64,000 nt of DNA from Frateuria_A sp051900425 (lineage in GTDB: Bacteria > Pseudomonadota > Gammaproteobacteria > Xanthomonadales > Rhodanobacteraceae): assembly GCF_051900425.1 (NCBI RefSeq), contig NZ_JBHZGK010000004.1, positions 124,001 through 188,000 on the forward strand, given 5' to 3'. A program made the translations under genes and the position numbers. Each line of letters begins with the position of its first letter. Positions within the stretch are counted from its first letter, which is position 1. The notes under the pieces are model-generated. The model ran no database searches. It was not told where the DNA came from and worked only from the letters and a program-made list of their open reading frames with translations. Below, in pieces: positions 41,385 to 51,425 of the stretch.

Positions 41385-41411
41385 CCGGGGCTTCCGTAGC
41401 AGCGGGTTTCG

Positions 41412-41472
41412 GTAGGAGCGCACCCTGTGCGCGACCGCTGGCAAGGTGGTCGCGCAAAGGGTGCGCTCCTGC
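41412..41472. repeat. REP-like palindrome, family 1
   Basis: GTAGGAGCGCACCCTGTGCG ... GGGTGCGCTCCTGC, between the six-hairpin hydrolase stop and the MFS start. Confidence 0.8.
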
Positions 41473-41484
41473 GGTGGGTCGTGG

Positions 41485-43656
41485 TCAAAGCGGCGCGATC
41501 AGCAGGTCGCCGACGTCGGCGTGATTGAGCGCTCCGGCGTCACCACCCGCGCCACCGGTGTAGTGGGCGTTGTGGCGCAGGTAGCTCATGTTGAAGCCGT
41601 CCTCCAGGCTGAAGTGGCAGCGTGCGCCGGCCTTCGCGGTGAAGTCGGCCCAGGTGGAGTGCTGCTGGCGGACGCTGTGCGGCATCACCAGCGGCAGACG
41701 CTGCACGCTGCCGTCGCCGCAATCGACCACCAGCCACTTCACCGCGGCGGTGATGCCGGTGTTGATCGGGCCTTGGGTATTGGCGTAGTCCAGCATGGCG
41801 CGATAGCGGCCGCTGGCCGGCGCGGTCCAGTGGCGCGGCCAGGCACCGGCGACCTTCGCGCGATCGCCCACGCACGCCTCGGGACTGGGCAACGACTCGA
41901 TGCCGTGGTCGTCGACCTGGGTGACACGGATGCATTGCAGCGAGTCGCTACGTGCGAGCGTCGCGCTGCCGTCGATCGCGCCATGCCGGCGTCCGTTGAC
42001 GTAGAGCACGCCCTTGCCCGGGCTGCGCACGCGCCAGTGATCGCCATCGGCCTGGACCGTGGGCGCGGCCGGCGTGGCAGGTGCGTACAGCGGCGTGTCG
42101 GTACGCAGTGGTTGCTCGGGAACGTTGATGGCTTTGAGCATCACCACCGTGTGGTCCGGTTCCTGACGTGAGGAGGCCGCCACCAGCAGGTTGCCGTCCA
42201 GCGCGGGCGGCCGGCGCAAGGTGATGCGGCGGTCGCGCAACTGCAGGTCGATGTGGTCGGCGTCGCCAAACAGCGTCGGGACCAGCGACACCGGCAGCTT
42301 GGGCTCCACGCGGCCATCGGCGGTCAAGCCGAAAACGCCCTCGATCGCGATGTCGAGAAAACCCGCCACCGACCAGAGTTGCCGCGGCGAGTTGACCACC
42401 GGGCCGCTGAGGGCGCCGTCGTCGAGGTGGATGCCCTGGGTCAGCAGCTCGTAGTTCTCCATGTTGGAGCCGGCGAGCGCCGCGCCCCGGACGACCGAAC
42501 GGATCTCGTGCGCGATGCGCGCCGGGTCGTCCACTGCCCGTGCCGCGCGCAGCGCGTAGGCGCTGACGAAAGGCCAGATCGCACGGTTGTGGTAGATCGG
42601 CTGGTCGGCGCGCTCGGGCCAGATCACCGGGCTGCCCGAGGCCCAGGTCGGATAGTTCGCCAGCGCCTGGCGCGCGCGCGCCGGATCGGCGACGCCGCTG
42701 GTGATCGCCAGCGAAAGGCCGAGCAGGTCGTAAGCCTCGACCGGCAGGCCGTCGCCGCCGAGGTAGCTCATGTAGAGGCCGCGATCGGCACGCCAGAAGT
42801 GCGCGTTGATCGCCGCCTTCAGCGCCGTGGCCTGCGCGCGGTAATCGGTTGCGTGCCGGTCGCCGTGCCGCCCGGCCAGGTCGGCCGCCAGCTCGAGCGC
42901 CTGGTAGTGCAGAACATTGGTTGAAAGCGCGAAGGACTGCGCGATGAACACCACGTCATCGGCAGTCCAGGCGGGATAGGTCTGTTCGCGCCAGTCCAGG
43001 AACGAGGTTTCGCCGCGATAGAGGCCCAGCGCCGGGTCGAAGGCGTACCGCCGGTCCTGCGCCAGCGTATCGTCCAGCGCCTGGCGCACCCTGGCCGCGA
43101 AGCCGGCGTCGTCCAGCAGGTGCCGCGCGCCCAGGAACCACACGATGCGGTCGGTGCTGATCGGCCAGCTGCCGCCCGAACCGGTGTCCTGCATGACGTA
43201 CAGGCCCTGCGGCGCGGAGGGCACGCGTACCCCGGAAAGCTTGAAGTCCAGTCCGTTGCGTGAGCGCGCAGGGTCGAAGCGCCACAGGCCCAGGTCGATC
43301 GCGTACGAGAGATCGCGCGTCCATACGTAGGGCCACTTCTCGCCCGTCTCGAAACACAGGCAGGGGATCGGCTGGCCGTGGTCGAACGCGCCGTCGCGGA
43401 TGGCTCCCACCGAGTCCCGCTTGAGGTCGTCCTGCGCCATCGCGTAGAGGCCGTCGAACAGCGGGCTGGCGGTAGCGGCCTCGAACGGTGGCGTGGGAAT
43501 GACGCGCTTGCCGGTCGGCCATTGGAGCAGATAGCCGTCGTTGGGTTCGCGCTGCATCGATACGTGGACGCCATGCCAGTCCAGGCCTTCGCGCCAAGGC
43601 TTTTCGGAAAGGTTCGGGCCGGTCGCCATCGAGGCCATCAGCAAAAGGCTCAGCAT
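41485..43656 (-). CDS. Six-hairpin (alpha/alpha)6 glycoside hydrolase-like protein
   Basis: Product of 723 residues. The central region (about 90-470) looks like an (alpha/alpha)6 barrel: ETGEKWPYVWTRDLSYAIDL, AQDRRYAFDPALGLYRGETS, LDWREQTYPAW and NRAIWPFVSAYALRAAR. Such stretches occur in amylo-alpha-glucosidase/MGH1-like and GH15/GH63-related enzymes. A beta-rich C-terminal part follows. The N-terminus is short and hydrophobic (MLSLLLMASMATG), possibly a weak export signal. The exact GH family is not certain; context points to maltodextrin debranching or glucosidase activity. Confidence 0.8.
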   Translation of the reverse strand: MLSLLLMASMATGPNLSEKPWREGLDWHGVHVSMQREPNDGYLLQWPTGKRVIPTPPFEAATASPLFDGLYAMAQDDLKRDSVGAIRDGAFDHGQPIPCLCFETGEKWPYVWTRDLSYAIDLGLWRFDPARSRNGLDFKLSGVRVPSAPQGLYVMQDTGSGGSWPISTDRIVWFLGARHLLDDAGFAARVRQALDDTLAQDRRYAFDPALGLYRGETSFLDWREQTYPAWTADDVVFIAQSFALSTNVLHYQALELAADLAGRHGDRHATDYRAQATALKAAINAHFWRADRGLYMSYLGGDGLPVEAYDLLGLSLAITSGVADPARARQALANYPTWASGSPVIWPERADQPIYHNRAIWPFVSAYALRAARAVDDPARIAHEIRSVVRGAALAGSNMENYELLTQGIHLDDGALSGPVVNSPRQLWSVAGFLDIAIEGVFGLTADGRVEPKLPVSLVPTLFGDADHIDLQLRDRRITLRRPPALDGNLLVAASSRQEPDHTVVMLKAINVPEQPLRTDTPLYAPATPAAPTVQADGDHWRVRSPGKGVLYVNGRRHGAIDGSATLARSDSLQCIRVTQVDDHGIESLPSPEACVGDRAKVAGAWPRHWTAPASGRYRAMLDYANTQGPINTGITAAVKWLVVDCGDGSVQRLPLVMPHSVRQQHSTWADFTAKAGARCHFSLEDGFNMSYLRHNAHYTGGAGGDAGALNHADVGDLLIAPL

Positions 43657-43764
43657 GGGTGTAGGAGGCTCCCTGCAGGCATGGACGTGCGTGGGCCACT
43701 TCCCGTGGGAAGCGTGCCGCGGTGACGGGGCCGTGCGGGCGCGGCCCCGGTAGCGATATTCGGC

Positions 43765-46140
43765 TTACTTCACCACGTCAAGCGTGACGGTCTGGCCCTT
43801 GCCGGCGGCCACGCGTACCCAGGTCACCGGGCCGAAACGGTCTTCCCCGACGGCCCAGCCGTCGTCGTCCGAGGCGCGCAGGGCATCGGCGCTGGCGAAG
43901 GCTTCCAGCACACGGCCGTTGCTGCGAACCGCGCGCGCGGGCTTGCCGTGGAACTTCAGCAACCAGGACTTCAGCGCCGGCTGGTAGCTGCCCTGGGGTG
44001 CGGCGATGGCGAAGGCCACGCTGTCCCCGTGGGCTTCCAGCCGCATGGACTGCAGGAAGTATTCGCCCTGCTCGTAGCCGTAGGTCTTGCCGTCGTCGTC
44101 GTAATAGTCGAAACCGGTTGCGTGGTCGGCCGGGAACAGCTCGACCGCCAGCTCGCTGAGCGGATGCTGCCCGACGTAATCCATCACCGGCGCGACCGGG
44201 ATGATGGCGCCTTCGCGGATGTACAGCGGGATGTCGCTCCAGTGCGTGGCATCGGCTACGTGCTCGATGGTCTGGCCGCCGGCGTAGTGCCTGCCACTGA
44301 ACCAGTCGATCCACTCGCCCGCGGGCAGGTAGACCGGCTTGGCCGTCTGGCCCTGCTCGACCACCGGCGAAACCAGCAGGCTGTCGCCGAACAGCCAGGC
44401 ATCGATGTCGTTGCGCAGGTTGGCGTCATTCGGCCAGTCGAACAGCAGCGGACGGACCAGGCCGACGCCGGTCGCCCGACGCTTGTGCTCGTAGCTGTAG
44501 ATGTAGGGAATCAGCGACTGGCGCAGGCGGATCGCGGCGCTGGCGGCCTTTTCGGCATCCGTACCGTACACCCACGGCTGGCGGTGCTGGCCCAGTTCGC
44601 CATGGACACGGAACACCGGCGTGAACGCGCCGAACTGGATCCAGCGTGCATAGTTCTCCGGCGTCGGGGTGCCGCCTTTGAAGCCGCCACCGTCCATGCC
44701 CCACTGCATGGCACCCACGTTGATCGCGCTCAGCATGCGCTGGCGCTGGCCGGCCATGGAAGCGAAGCCGGTGCGGATGTCGCCGGACCAGATGCCGTAG
44801 GCGTAGCGCTGCGCACCCAGGTAGAAGTTGCGGTTGAGCGACCACACGCGCTGGTCGGAGATAGCGCGCTGGCCGTCGTAGAGCGCCCGCTGCATGTCCA
44901 TGTGCTGCAGGTCGACGGCGACGTCGTCGGCCTCGTCGTTCCACCAGCCCACGATGCCGGTTTCAAACGAGTGCTGGAGCGCGGCATTGAAGAACCACTC
45001 GCGCGCGGCCGGATCGGCGAAGTCGAGCTCGCGCACGGTCTTGCCGGAGAAGTAGTCCGGCGCCGGGTCGCTCTGCGCCAGCCAGTAGCCGTGTTCGGTG
45101 GCCTCGCGGCCCTCGACCGTGTCAACGTGAATGCGTGGCTTCATGATGCCGGTCAGGTGTACGCCCTGGGCGTCGAGCAGGGCCTTGAGCTTGCCGCTGT
45201 CGCCGTCGGGAAACTTGTGTTCGTTCCAGCGGAACTCGCCGTAGTTGTCCTCGCCCCAGGCCTTCCAGTCGAAGTCGAGGGTGAAGTTGTCCAGCGGGAT
45301 GTGGCGCTCGCGGTAGCCGTGGACGATGTCCAGCAGTTCCTTCTCGTCGATGCCCCACTGGCTGTTGGTAAAGCCCATCGCCCACTTCGGGAACAGCGGA
45401 CTGCGGCCGCTGACCTGCGCCAGCGCACCGAAGATCGCGTGCGGGTTGCCGAGGAAGACGTAATAGTCCAGGCCGCCGTCGAACATGCGCGCGTCGATGC
45501 GCGTGTCGCCCAGCGCGATCTGGCCGCCGACGCCGTCGATCAGTACGCCGTAGCCCGCGGTGGTCCAGACGAACGGTGCGCCGGCGTGGCCCTGCTCACC
45601 GGCGGTGACCGGACGGTAGCCGTCGCGCAGCAGGCCGGCGGTGGCCGGCTCGGTGGCGTCGAAGCCGCCGATGCCGTACATCGGCTCGCCCTTGGCGTGG
45701 ATCAGGCTCAGGCGGCCGTGGGCCAGCGAGGGCAGCGCGAACTGGCGCAGCAACGGCGCCTGACCCGGCACGCCGATGCGCAGCTCGCCGTGTTCCTTGT
45801 CCCACACGGCTTCCAGCTGCGCGGAGTGCAGCCGGGCGCCGTTCGTGTCGTGGGATACGTCGGCGCCGGGCCGGCTCGTTGCCTGCAGGGCCGGATCGAT
45901 CACGATCGTCGGCGCCGCCGCGTGGCCGGCCTTGCGGAACTGCACGTGCAGCGTGGCGGGCGCCGTCAGTTCGACACGAACCGTATCGGCACCCAGCGGG
46001 ATATCGAAGCCCGGCGCCGCCGGCGTGATGGAAGCGGGGCTGGCCAGCGCAGCGTGCGCCCGGGCCTGGGAAAGCGATGCAGCAGCGGAAGAGGGGGACA
46101 CCAGCGATACTCCGACAACGAACAACGTGATCGGCCCCAT
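43765..46140 (-). CDS. Exported alpha-glucosidase, GH31 family
   Basis: Product of 791 residues. Signal-like segment near the N-terminus (ITLFVVGVSLVSPSSAAA). GH31 features: DNFTLDFDWKAWGEDNYGEF, GIMKPRIHVDT, nucleophile region GIVGWWNDEADD, IWSGDIRTGFASM and WIQFGAFTPVFRVHGE, plus the C-terminal beta domains with YLPAGEWIDWFSG. It hydrolyses terminal alpha-linked glucose. A longer frame to 46392 would put operator B inside the protein, so ATG 46140 is preferred; the ribosome site is weak. Confidence 0.9.
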   Translation of the reverse strand: MGPITLFVVGVSLVSPSSAAASLSQARAHAALASPASITPAAPGFDIPLGADTVRVELTAPATLHVQFRKAGHAAAPTIVIDPALQATSRPGADVSHDTNGARLHSAQLEAVWDKEHGELRIGVPGQAPLLRQFALPSLAHGRLSLIHAKGEPMYGIGGFDATEPATAGLLRDGYRPVTAGEQGHAGAPFVWTTAGYGVLIDGVGGQIALGDTRIDARMFDGGLDYYVFLGNPHAIFGALAQVSGRSPLFPKWAMGFTNSQWGIDEKELLDIVHGYRERHIPLDNFTLDFDWKAWGEDNYGEFRWNEHKFPDGDSGKLKALLDAQGVHLTGIMKPRIHVDTVEGREATEHGYWLAQSDPAPDYFSGKTVRELDFADPAAREWFFNAALQHSFETGIVGWWNDEADDVAVDLQHMDMQRALYDGQRAISDQRVWSLNRNFYLGAQRYAYGIWSGDIRTGFASMAGQRQRMLSAINVGAMQWGMDGGGFKGGTPTPENYARWIQFGAFTPVFRVHGELGQHRQPWVYGTDAEKAASAAIRLRQSLIPYIYSYEHKRRATGVGLVRPLLFDWPNDANLRNDIDAWLFGDSLLVSPVVEQGQTAKPVYLPAGEWIDWFSGRHYAGGQTIEHVADATHWSDIPLYIREGAIIPVAPVMDYVGQHPLSELAVELFPADHATGFDYYDDDGKTYGYEQGEYFLQSMRLEAHGDSVAFAIAAPQGSYQPALKSWLLKFHGKPARAVRSNGRVLEAFASADALRASDDDGWAVGEDRFGPVTWVRVAAGKGQTVTLDVVK

Positions 46141-46230
46141 CGACGCGCGCTTGAGCTTTGTGAAGAGCGCGTGCAGGCGACCGGAACCGGACCCATAGTA
46201 GGGGCCAGTGCGCGCATCGCGACACCCGTA

Positions 46231-46244
46231 TGCATACGTATTCA
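46231..46244. promoter_or_regulatory. LacI-type operator, site B
   Basis: TGCATACGTATTCA, the exact complement of site A, 91 bases upstream of the GH31 start and inside the 248-base gap after the lipoprotein amylase gene. It implies a separate regulated promoter for the GH31-to-esterase run. Confidence 0.8.
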
Positions 46245-46388
46245 TTCTTGACATGGCGCGGTTTTCCGATGGTGCAGCGCACGATCCAGACGTGCGCGGG
46301 GCGGACAGAAAAACGGACTCATCCGTACCGCGCGCCGCAGGGTTTTCACCCTCCGTAGACGCCCGGAGCAGCGGCACGGACACGGACC

Positions 46389-47978
46389 TCACTGGAGCAC
46401 CACCGAGGCGTAGGCGGGCAATCGCAACGTGCCGGCATCGATGCGCGCATCGGCCACGCTGGCCAGGCGCACCCGGCTGAAGTGCGCGAGCGTACCGGCA
46501 AGTTTCAGTGTCTGCGGCCGGTGCGAAAGGTTGTGCACGACCAGCACGTCGTCGCCGGCGCCGGCCAGTTCCCAGGTGGCGAGGGAGGGACTGGGGACGA
46601 CCGGAACGCTCAGCGACCCCTTGCGCAGTACGGGCAGCTCGCGGCGCCAGCCGATCAGCGTGCGGTACCAGGCCAGCAGCGAGTTCGCATCGTCCTGCTG
46701 TGCATCCACCGAGACGTCGGCGCCGTCACCGGCGGTGAACCGCTTCCAGCGGCTCTGGCCCGCGCCGCCCGGATCGCGGTGCCAGCGCATCGGTTCGCGC
46801 AGGTCGGGATCGGGCTTGCGTCCACGCATGCCCAGTTCCTCGCCGTAATAGATGAAGGGTTCGCCGGGCAAGGTGAGCAGCATCGCGGCGGCCATGCGCA
46901 TGTGCTGCGCGTTGCCCTCGAGCTGACTCATCACCCGTTCCTGGTCGTGGTTGGAAAGGAACGGTGCATCCCGGCCGGCAGGTATCGACACCGCGATGTG
47001 CCGGAGCAGGGCGCCCAGCGCTCCCGCGCGTTCATTGCGCGCGCTGGCGACGAGCTGGCTGGCCAGCGGGAAATCGAACACCGCATCCAGCGGGCCGAAC
47101 CATGGAGCGAGCTCCCTGGGTTCCTCGCGCGTGACCTCGCCGATCAGGTACACATCCGGGTCCGCCTGCTTCATGGCGCGGTGGAAGGACGACCACCATG
47201 CCAGGTTCTCGCGCAGGACGGCCGGATCGTTCTTCTGCGAGGCGAAGTCGTAGTAGACGTGCTGTGCCGCGTCCAGGCGAAAACCGTCCGCGCCCTGCGC
47301 GAGCCAGTATCGGCCCACGTCGTCGATCGCCTCGCGCACGGCCGGCGTGTCGAAGTCCAGATCGGGCATCGCGCCGGTGAAGGTGCCCAGGTAATGCTGC
47401 TTGCCCAGGGCGTGCCAGGCCGGCCCGCCGGTGGCGCTGGTCGCCTGCAGCGCGGCGCGCGGCCCGGCCCAGGTGTACCAGGCGTGGTGCGGATCGGCCG
47501 GATCCCGGGCGGCGAGGAACCACGGGTGCTGGTCGCTGGTGTGGTTGACCACCAGGTCCAAGATCACGCGGATGCCTCGCGCATGGGCCGCATCGACCAA
47601 TCGATGGAAGTCGGCGAGCGTCCCGTACTGGGGATTGATCGCGCGGTAATCGGTGACGTCGTAGCCGTGATAACTGGGCGAGGAATGGATCGGCATCAGC
47701 CAGATGCCGTCGACGCCAAGCGACTTCAGGTAGTCCAGCTTGCTGGTCACGCCGCCCAGATCGCCGATTCCGTCGCCATCGCTGTCGTACCAGGCACGCA
47801 CGAAGATCTCGTACCACACGCCCGAGCCCCTGGACCGGTCCGGGGGCTGGCCGGTCGAGGCGGGCGGCAAAGGCGTCGCTCCGGTGTCCACCGGGTGAGC
47901 CGCCGGCAAAGACGCGCAGCCGGCCAGGCATAAAGCGCAAGCAAGCAGCGAAATGAGCGGGGTGCGTCGGATCGGCAT
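46389..47978 (-). CDS. Lipoprotein alpha-amylase (GH13)
   Basis: Product of 529 residues. Lipoprotein signal ISLLACALCLAGC, so probably outer-membrane anchored. GH13 catalytic motifs: DLVVNHTSDQHPW, nucleophile GFRLDAAQH, acid/base YLIGEVTRE, and LSNHDQERV. YEIFVRAWYDSDGDGIGDLG at the start of the barrel places it near neopullulanase/oligosaccharide-acting amylases. Start 47978 has AGGAGC 8 bases upstream. It follows the TonB receptor gene (172-base gap with a terminator). Confidence 0.92.
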   Translation of the reverse strand: MPIRRTPLISLLACALCLAGCASLPAAHPVDTGATPLPPASTGQPPDRSRGSGVWYEIFVRAWYDSDGDGIGDLGGVTSKLDYLKSLGVDGIWLMPIHSSPSYHGYDVTDYRAINPQYGTLADFHRLVDAAHARGIRVILDLVVNHTSDQHPWFLAARDPADPHHAWYTWAGPRAALQATSATGGPAWHALGKQHYLGTFTGAMPDLDFDTPAVREAIDDVGRYWLAQGADGFRLDAAQHVYYDFASQKNDPAVLRENLAWWSSFHRAMKQADPDVYLIGEVTREEPRELAPWFGPLDAVFDFPLASQLVASARNERAGALGALLRHIAVSIPAGRDAPFLSNHDQERVMSQLEGNAQHMRMAAAMLLTLPGEPFIYYGEELGMRGRKPDPDLREPMRWHRDPGGAGQSRWKRFTAGDGADVSVDAQQDDANSLLAWYRTLIGWRRELPVLRKGSLSVPVVPSPSLATWELAGAGDDVLVVHNLSHRPQTLKLAGTLAHFSRVRLASVADARIDAGTLRLPAYASVVLQ

Positions 47979-48097
47979 GAAGCTCCTGCTGGTGGCGGCA
48001 CCGGGGCGGTCTGACCATACGACCGGCACCACCCCGGACCTCGCACTCACGGACGATAGGCGCGTGCCTGCGGCAAACCCGTGTAGCGGACTGCCCC

Positions 48098-48127
48098 AAA
48101 AAAAGACCTGCCGGCGAACCGGCAGGT
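48098..48127 (-). terminator. Rho-independent terminator of the TonB receptor gene
   Basis: Stem ACCTGCCGG / CCGGCAGGT followed on the minus strand by a run of seven T (A-run at 48098-48104). It lies just past the receptor stop at 48151. Confidence 0.88.
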
Positions 48128-48150
48128 TTGGGGAGGTGCAGCTATCGACT

Positions 48151-50946
48151 TCAGAACTTGTACGTCACGCCGAGCTGGTACGTCCGGCCCCACTCGATGT
48201 ATTCGAGCGGGCGGTCCTTGGTACCCGCGTAAGTCCGGTACGGCGCGTTGGTCAGGTTGCTCGCCTGCAGCTGCACGCTGAAGCCCTCGAGCTTGCTGCC
48301 TTCGGCGAACGTGTAGTCGACCTGGGCGTCGAAGATGTTCTCGCCGACGACGTAACGCAGCGTGCGGTTGCCGTTGAAGTTGCCGATCTCGCCGATGAAG
48401 TCCGAGCGCTTGCGTTCGCTGATGCGCGCACCGAACCCGTTCTTCTCGTAGTAGGCCGTCAGGTTGTAGACCCGCTTGGACAGGCCAGGCAGGTCGATCG
48501 GGCCGCTACCGACGCTGGTGGCGTTCTCCGGCGAGCGGATCGAGATGTTGCTCTTGTTGAAGCTGGCGCTGGCGAGGATGCCGAAGCCGTCGAGCGCGGG
48601 CGTGATGACATTCAACGGGACCGAGGCGGAAAGCTCCAGGCCCTTGAGCGTGCCGCCCTTGCCGTTTTCCGGCGCGGTGAAGGTGCCGGTCGTCAGCGCG
48701 GGCGGCGAACCGGCCGGCGGGACGTAGCCTGCCACCAGCGAGGAGTAGTCGTAGCCGTCGCGCGTCTGGGTATAGATGTAGCTGGTCAGCTGCTTGTAGA
48801 AGAACGCGGCAGCCACGTAGCCGGTCGTGCCGAAGTAGCGCTCCCACGACAGGTCGAAGGCGTTGGCGCGCCACGGGTCCAGTCGCGGATTGCCGCCGCT
48901 TGCGCCCGGCTTGCCGGTGGCCGTGTCGATGCCGAAGTCGAGCGAGGCGCGCATGTCGTCCATGCGCGGGCGGGCGACCTGCTTGGCCAGCGCCACACGC
49001 AGCATCTGGTTGTCGGTCAGGGAGAAGGCCAGGTTCAGGCTGGGCAGGACGTCGGTATAGGTCTTGCCGCCGGACACCGGCTGGATCTGGCTGCCGACCG
49101 GCTGCGTGCCGTTGAACACGCGCGAGGTCGAGGACTGGTCGGCGCGCTGGACCTGCACGCCCACGTTGCCGCGGACGGGAACGCCCCACACCGTGTCGAT
49201 GTCCGCCATCGCGTAGGCGGTGGTGATCTTCTCGTTCAGCGTCCACGCCTTGGAGATGAGATAGGACTGGTCTTCGTTCGGCTCGAAGGTCATGTAGCGG
49301 GCCACCGCACCCGGTACGTTCCACGCCGGGATGAGGCCGACGCCGGCAAAGCCCAGGTCGACCAGGCCGTACTGCAGGTCACTGGCGATGGGGGTGTCGC
49401 CCTGCGCGCCGACGTTGATGTTGCCTTCGGGCTGGTGCTTGCTCTTGTTGCGGTCGGCGTAATTGACGCCCACCTCGATGTCCGGCAACACCGACGCCAC
49501 GCTGTCCGGCAGCGGAATCGTCGCACCGACGCGGGCGCTCTTCAGCTCGTCGGTGACGCGCGGAGTCTTGCCGTAGCCGGAGCCGTAGATGGTGTTGCGC
49601 AGGTAGAGCTGGCTCGGATCGGAGTAGTCCAGCGACGGGTCGAGCTGCGAGAAGTCGTCGCCGTGGTAGCTCAGGTGCAGCGTGTCCAGCTGCGGCGCCG
49701 GCACCAGCTGGGTGTTGTTCTCCAGGTTCACCTCGTTGCGCTTGGCCTTGGAGTAGCTCAGGTCGGCGACCAGGGTCACGTCGCCCACGTTGAACAGGTT
49801 GTTCCAGCCGGCCGCGTTGATGGTGTCGTGGCGTTCGTTGTACATGCCGCGCACCAGCGGGTACAGGTTGGCCGCCGTGCCCCCGGTGAAGGTGCCGTTG
49901 CCGTTGACCTGCGGATCGGTGACCTGGATGCGCCCGTAGCCGCCGTTGTAGTCGCCCAGGTTCACCTCGAACTGGTTCGCGGTGTCCTTCTGGGTCGCCT
50001 TGGTATGGAACAGGTCCAGCGTGCTGGTCCAGGTGTCGTTGGGCTGCCACTGCACGGTGGCCATCATGCCGTCGCGCTTGGTGTAGCCGGTGCGCCGGAG
50101 TGCCTTGATGCCTTCGGAGTACCACGTGCCGGCCGCCACGCCCGGCCGCCAGTCTTCGCCGACTTGCTCCCACGGCTCGTACAGGCCGACCTGGTTCTCC
50201 TGGGTCGGGGTCTTCGAATGCGCGAAGCCCAGCGCGATGCCCAGGCGGTGGTCCATGAACTGGCCGATGTAACTGGCGTTGATGCGGTTGCCGAAGGCGC
50301 TCTCGCCGCCCGCCGCGCCCAGCGAATTGTGCTGGCCGCGCACGCCCAGCACGGTGACGCTCTTGTCGTAGTCCAGGGGACGCGCGGTATGCATGTCCAG
50401 CGTGCCGGACAGGCCCTGGCCGATCAGGCTGGCTTTGGGCGTCTTGTAGACGGTCACGCCACTGATCAGCTCGGACGGGTACTGGTCGAACTCGACGCTG
50501 CGGTTGTCGCCCGTGCTGACCATCTCGTGGCCATTGAGCAGGGTGGTCGCAAAGTCCGGCGACAGGCCGCGCACGCTGATGACCTGGGCACGACCGGCTA
50601 CGCGCTGTGCCGAGATGCCCGGCAGGCGGGCGATCGATTCGGCGATGCTGACGTCGGGCAGCTTGCCGATGTCCTCGGCCGAGATCGCCTCGACGATTTC
50701 GTCGGAGTTCTGCTTGGCCGACACGGCCGTCTGGATACTCTGGGCGAAGCCGCTGACCTGGATCACGCCCAGCGTCACCGCATCCTGCTTTTTCTTCGAA
50801 TCGTTCTTCTGCGCGCCCGGGTTCGCCGTGTCGCTTTGCGAGGGCGACGCCTGGTCCGCCGACTGGGCAGCTGCGGCGGCGCTCGCCGCCATCAGCAAGC
50901 TCGAAGCCAATGCAGCGCTGAGCAGATTGCGCTTGAAATTCAACAT
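48151..50946 (-). CDS. TonB-dependent receptor (MalA-like)
   Basis: Product of 931 residues, outer membrane. Signal peptide (LLSAALASSLLMAASAAAAA), a linker with GVIQVSGFAQSIQTAVSAKQ, then a plug domain (IVEAISAEDIGKLPDVSIAE, SIARLPGISAQRVAGRAQVI, SVRGLSPDFATTLLNG), and a 22-strand barrel ending in LGVTYKF with terminal Phe. Similar receptors take up maltodextrins in Xanthomonas and Caulobacter. Two operator copies (51076, 51426) lie in its long upstream region, shared with the divergent glucosidase. Confidence 0.93.
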   Translation of the reverse strand: MLNFKRNLLSAALASSLLMAASAAAAAQSADQASPSQSDTANPGAQKNDSKKKQDAVTLGVIQVSGFAQSIQTAVSAKQNSDEIVEAISAEDIGKLPDVSIAESIARLPGISAQRVAGRAQVISVRGLSPDFATTLLNGHEMVSTGDNRSVEFDQYPSELISGVTVYKTPKASLIGQGLSGTLDMHTARPLDYDKSVTVLGVRGQHNSLGAAGGESAFGNRINASYIGQFMDHRLGIALGFAHSKTPTQENQVGLYEPWEQVGEDWRPGVAAGTWYSEGIKALRRTGYTKRDGMMATVQWQPNDTWTSTLDLFHTKATQKDTANQFEVNLGDYNGGYGRIQVTDPQVNGNGTFTGGTAANLYPLVRGMYNERHDTINAAGWNNLFNVGDVTLVADLSYSKAKRNEVNLENNTQLVPAPQLDTLHLSYHGDDFSQLDPSLDYSDPSQLYLRNTIYGSGYGKTPRVTDELKSARVGATIPLPDSVASVLPDIEVGVNYADRNKSKHQPEGNINVGAQGDTPIASDLQYGLVDLGFAGVGLIPAWNVPGAVARYMTFEPNEDQSYLISKAWTLNEKITTAYAMADIDTVWGVPVRGNVGVQVQRADQSSTSRVFNGTQPVGSQIQPVSGGKTYTDVLPSLNLAFSLTDNQMLRVALAKQVARPRMDDMRASLDFGIDTATGKPGASGGNPRLDPWRANAFDLSWERYFGTTGYVAAAFFYKQLTSYIYTQTRDGYDYSSLVAGYVPPAGSPPALTTGTFTAPENGKGGTLKGLELSASVPLNVITPALDGFGILASASFNKSNISIRSPENATSVGSGPIDLPGLSKRVYNLTAYYEKNGFGARISERKRSDFIGEIGNFNGNRTLRYVVGENIFDAQVDYTFAEGSKLEGFSVQLQASNLTNAPYRTYAGTKDRPLEYIEWGRTYQLGVTYKF

Positions 50947-51075
50947 GAAGCTCTCCCCGTGAAAATCGTTTTGACACCCCTGGGAGCTTGTTCACCCCAC
51001 CAGGCAGGCCTGGCTTGGGTGCTACTCCCTTCGGGGCCGGATGTTAGTCCCGGGTTATGGCCCCAAGCGCAAAGA

Positions 51076-51089
51076 TGCATACGTATTCA
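51076..51089. promoter_or_regulatory. LacI-type operator, site C
   Basis: TGCATACGTATTCA (flanked by A and T to give a 16-bp match), 130 bases upstream of the TonB receptor start. Confidence 0.8.
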
Positions 51090-51425
51090 TGGGTGGCTGC
51101 AGCGGCCGTGGCGAACCGGCGGTTTCGGGCGAACCTGGTGGTGCGATGCGCAAGAGGAAGGCGACCATCGCAGTACCAGGCGCATGGTTGCTTGTCCCAA
51201 TGCATTGGTGCGCCGCGGAACTCGAGGGGCACGCATGCCGGTTCCCGAGCCGGCGTAGCCGTCCAGCGGCTCCGGTTGTCGGGGCTTTTTCCGCACATCC
51301 GGAGGCCTGTTTATTGCGATGCAATATCGCTGGAACACCGTCCTGGCGGAGTCCAGCGCGAATGGTCCGCGAACTGATGACGCAATGCATCAACCGTCTT
51401 GCCGTCGCCGCGCCGAGCGATCTCA

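Noticed and set aside
37995..41399. 1134-codon open frame on the plus strand
   Set aside because: It is antisense to the amylase and MFS transporter genes, has low-complexity Arg/Gln/His-rich translation with no family-like stretches, and is explained by the high GC at third positions of the real genes.
46141..46392. N-terminal extension of the GH31 gene by 84 residues
   Set aside because: The extension would place operator B inside the coding region and put non-conserved sequence before a normal signal peptide.
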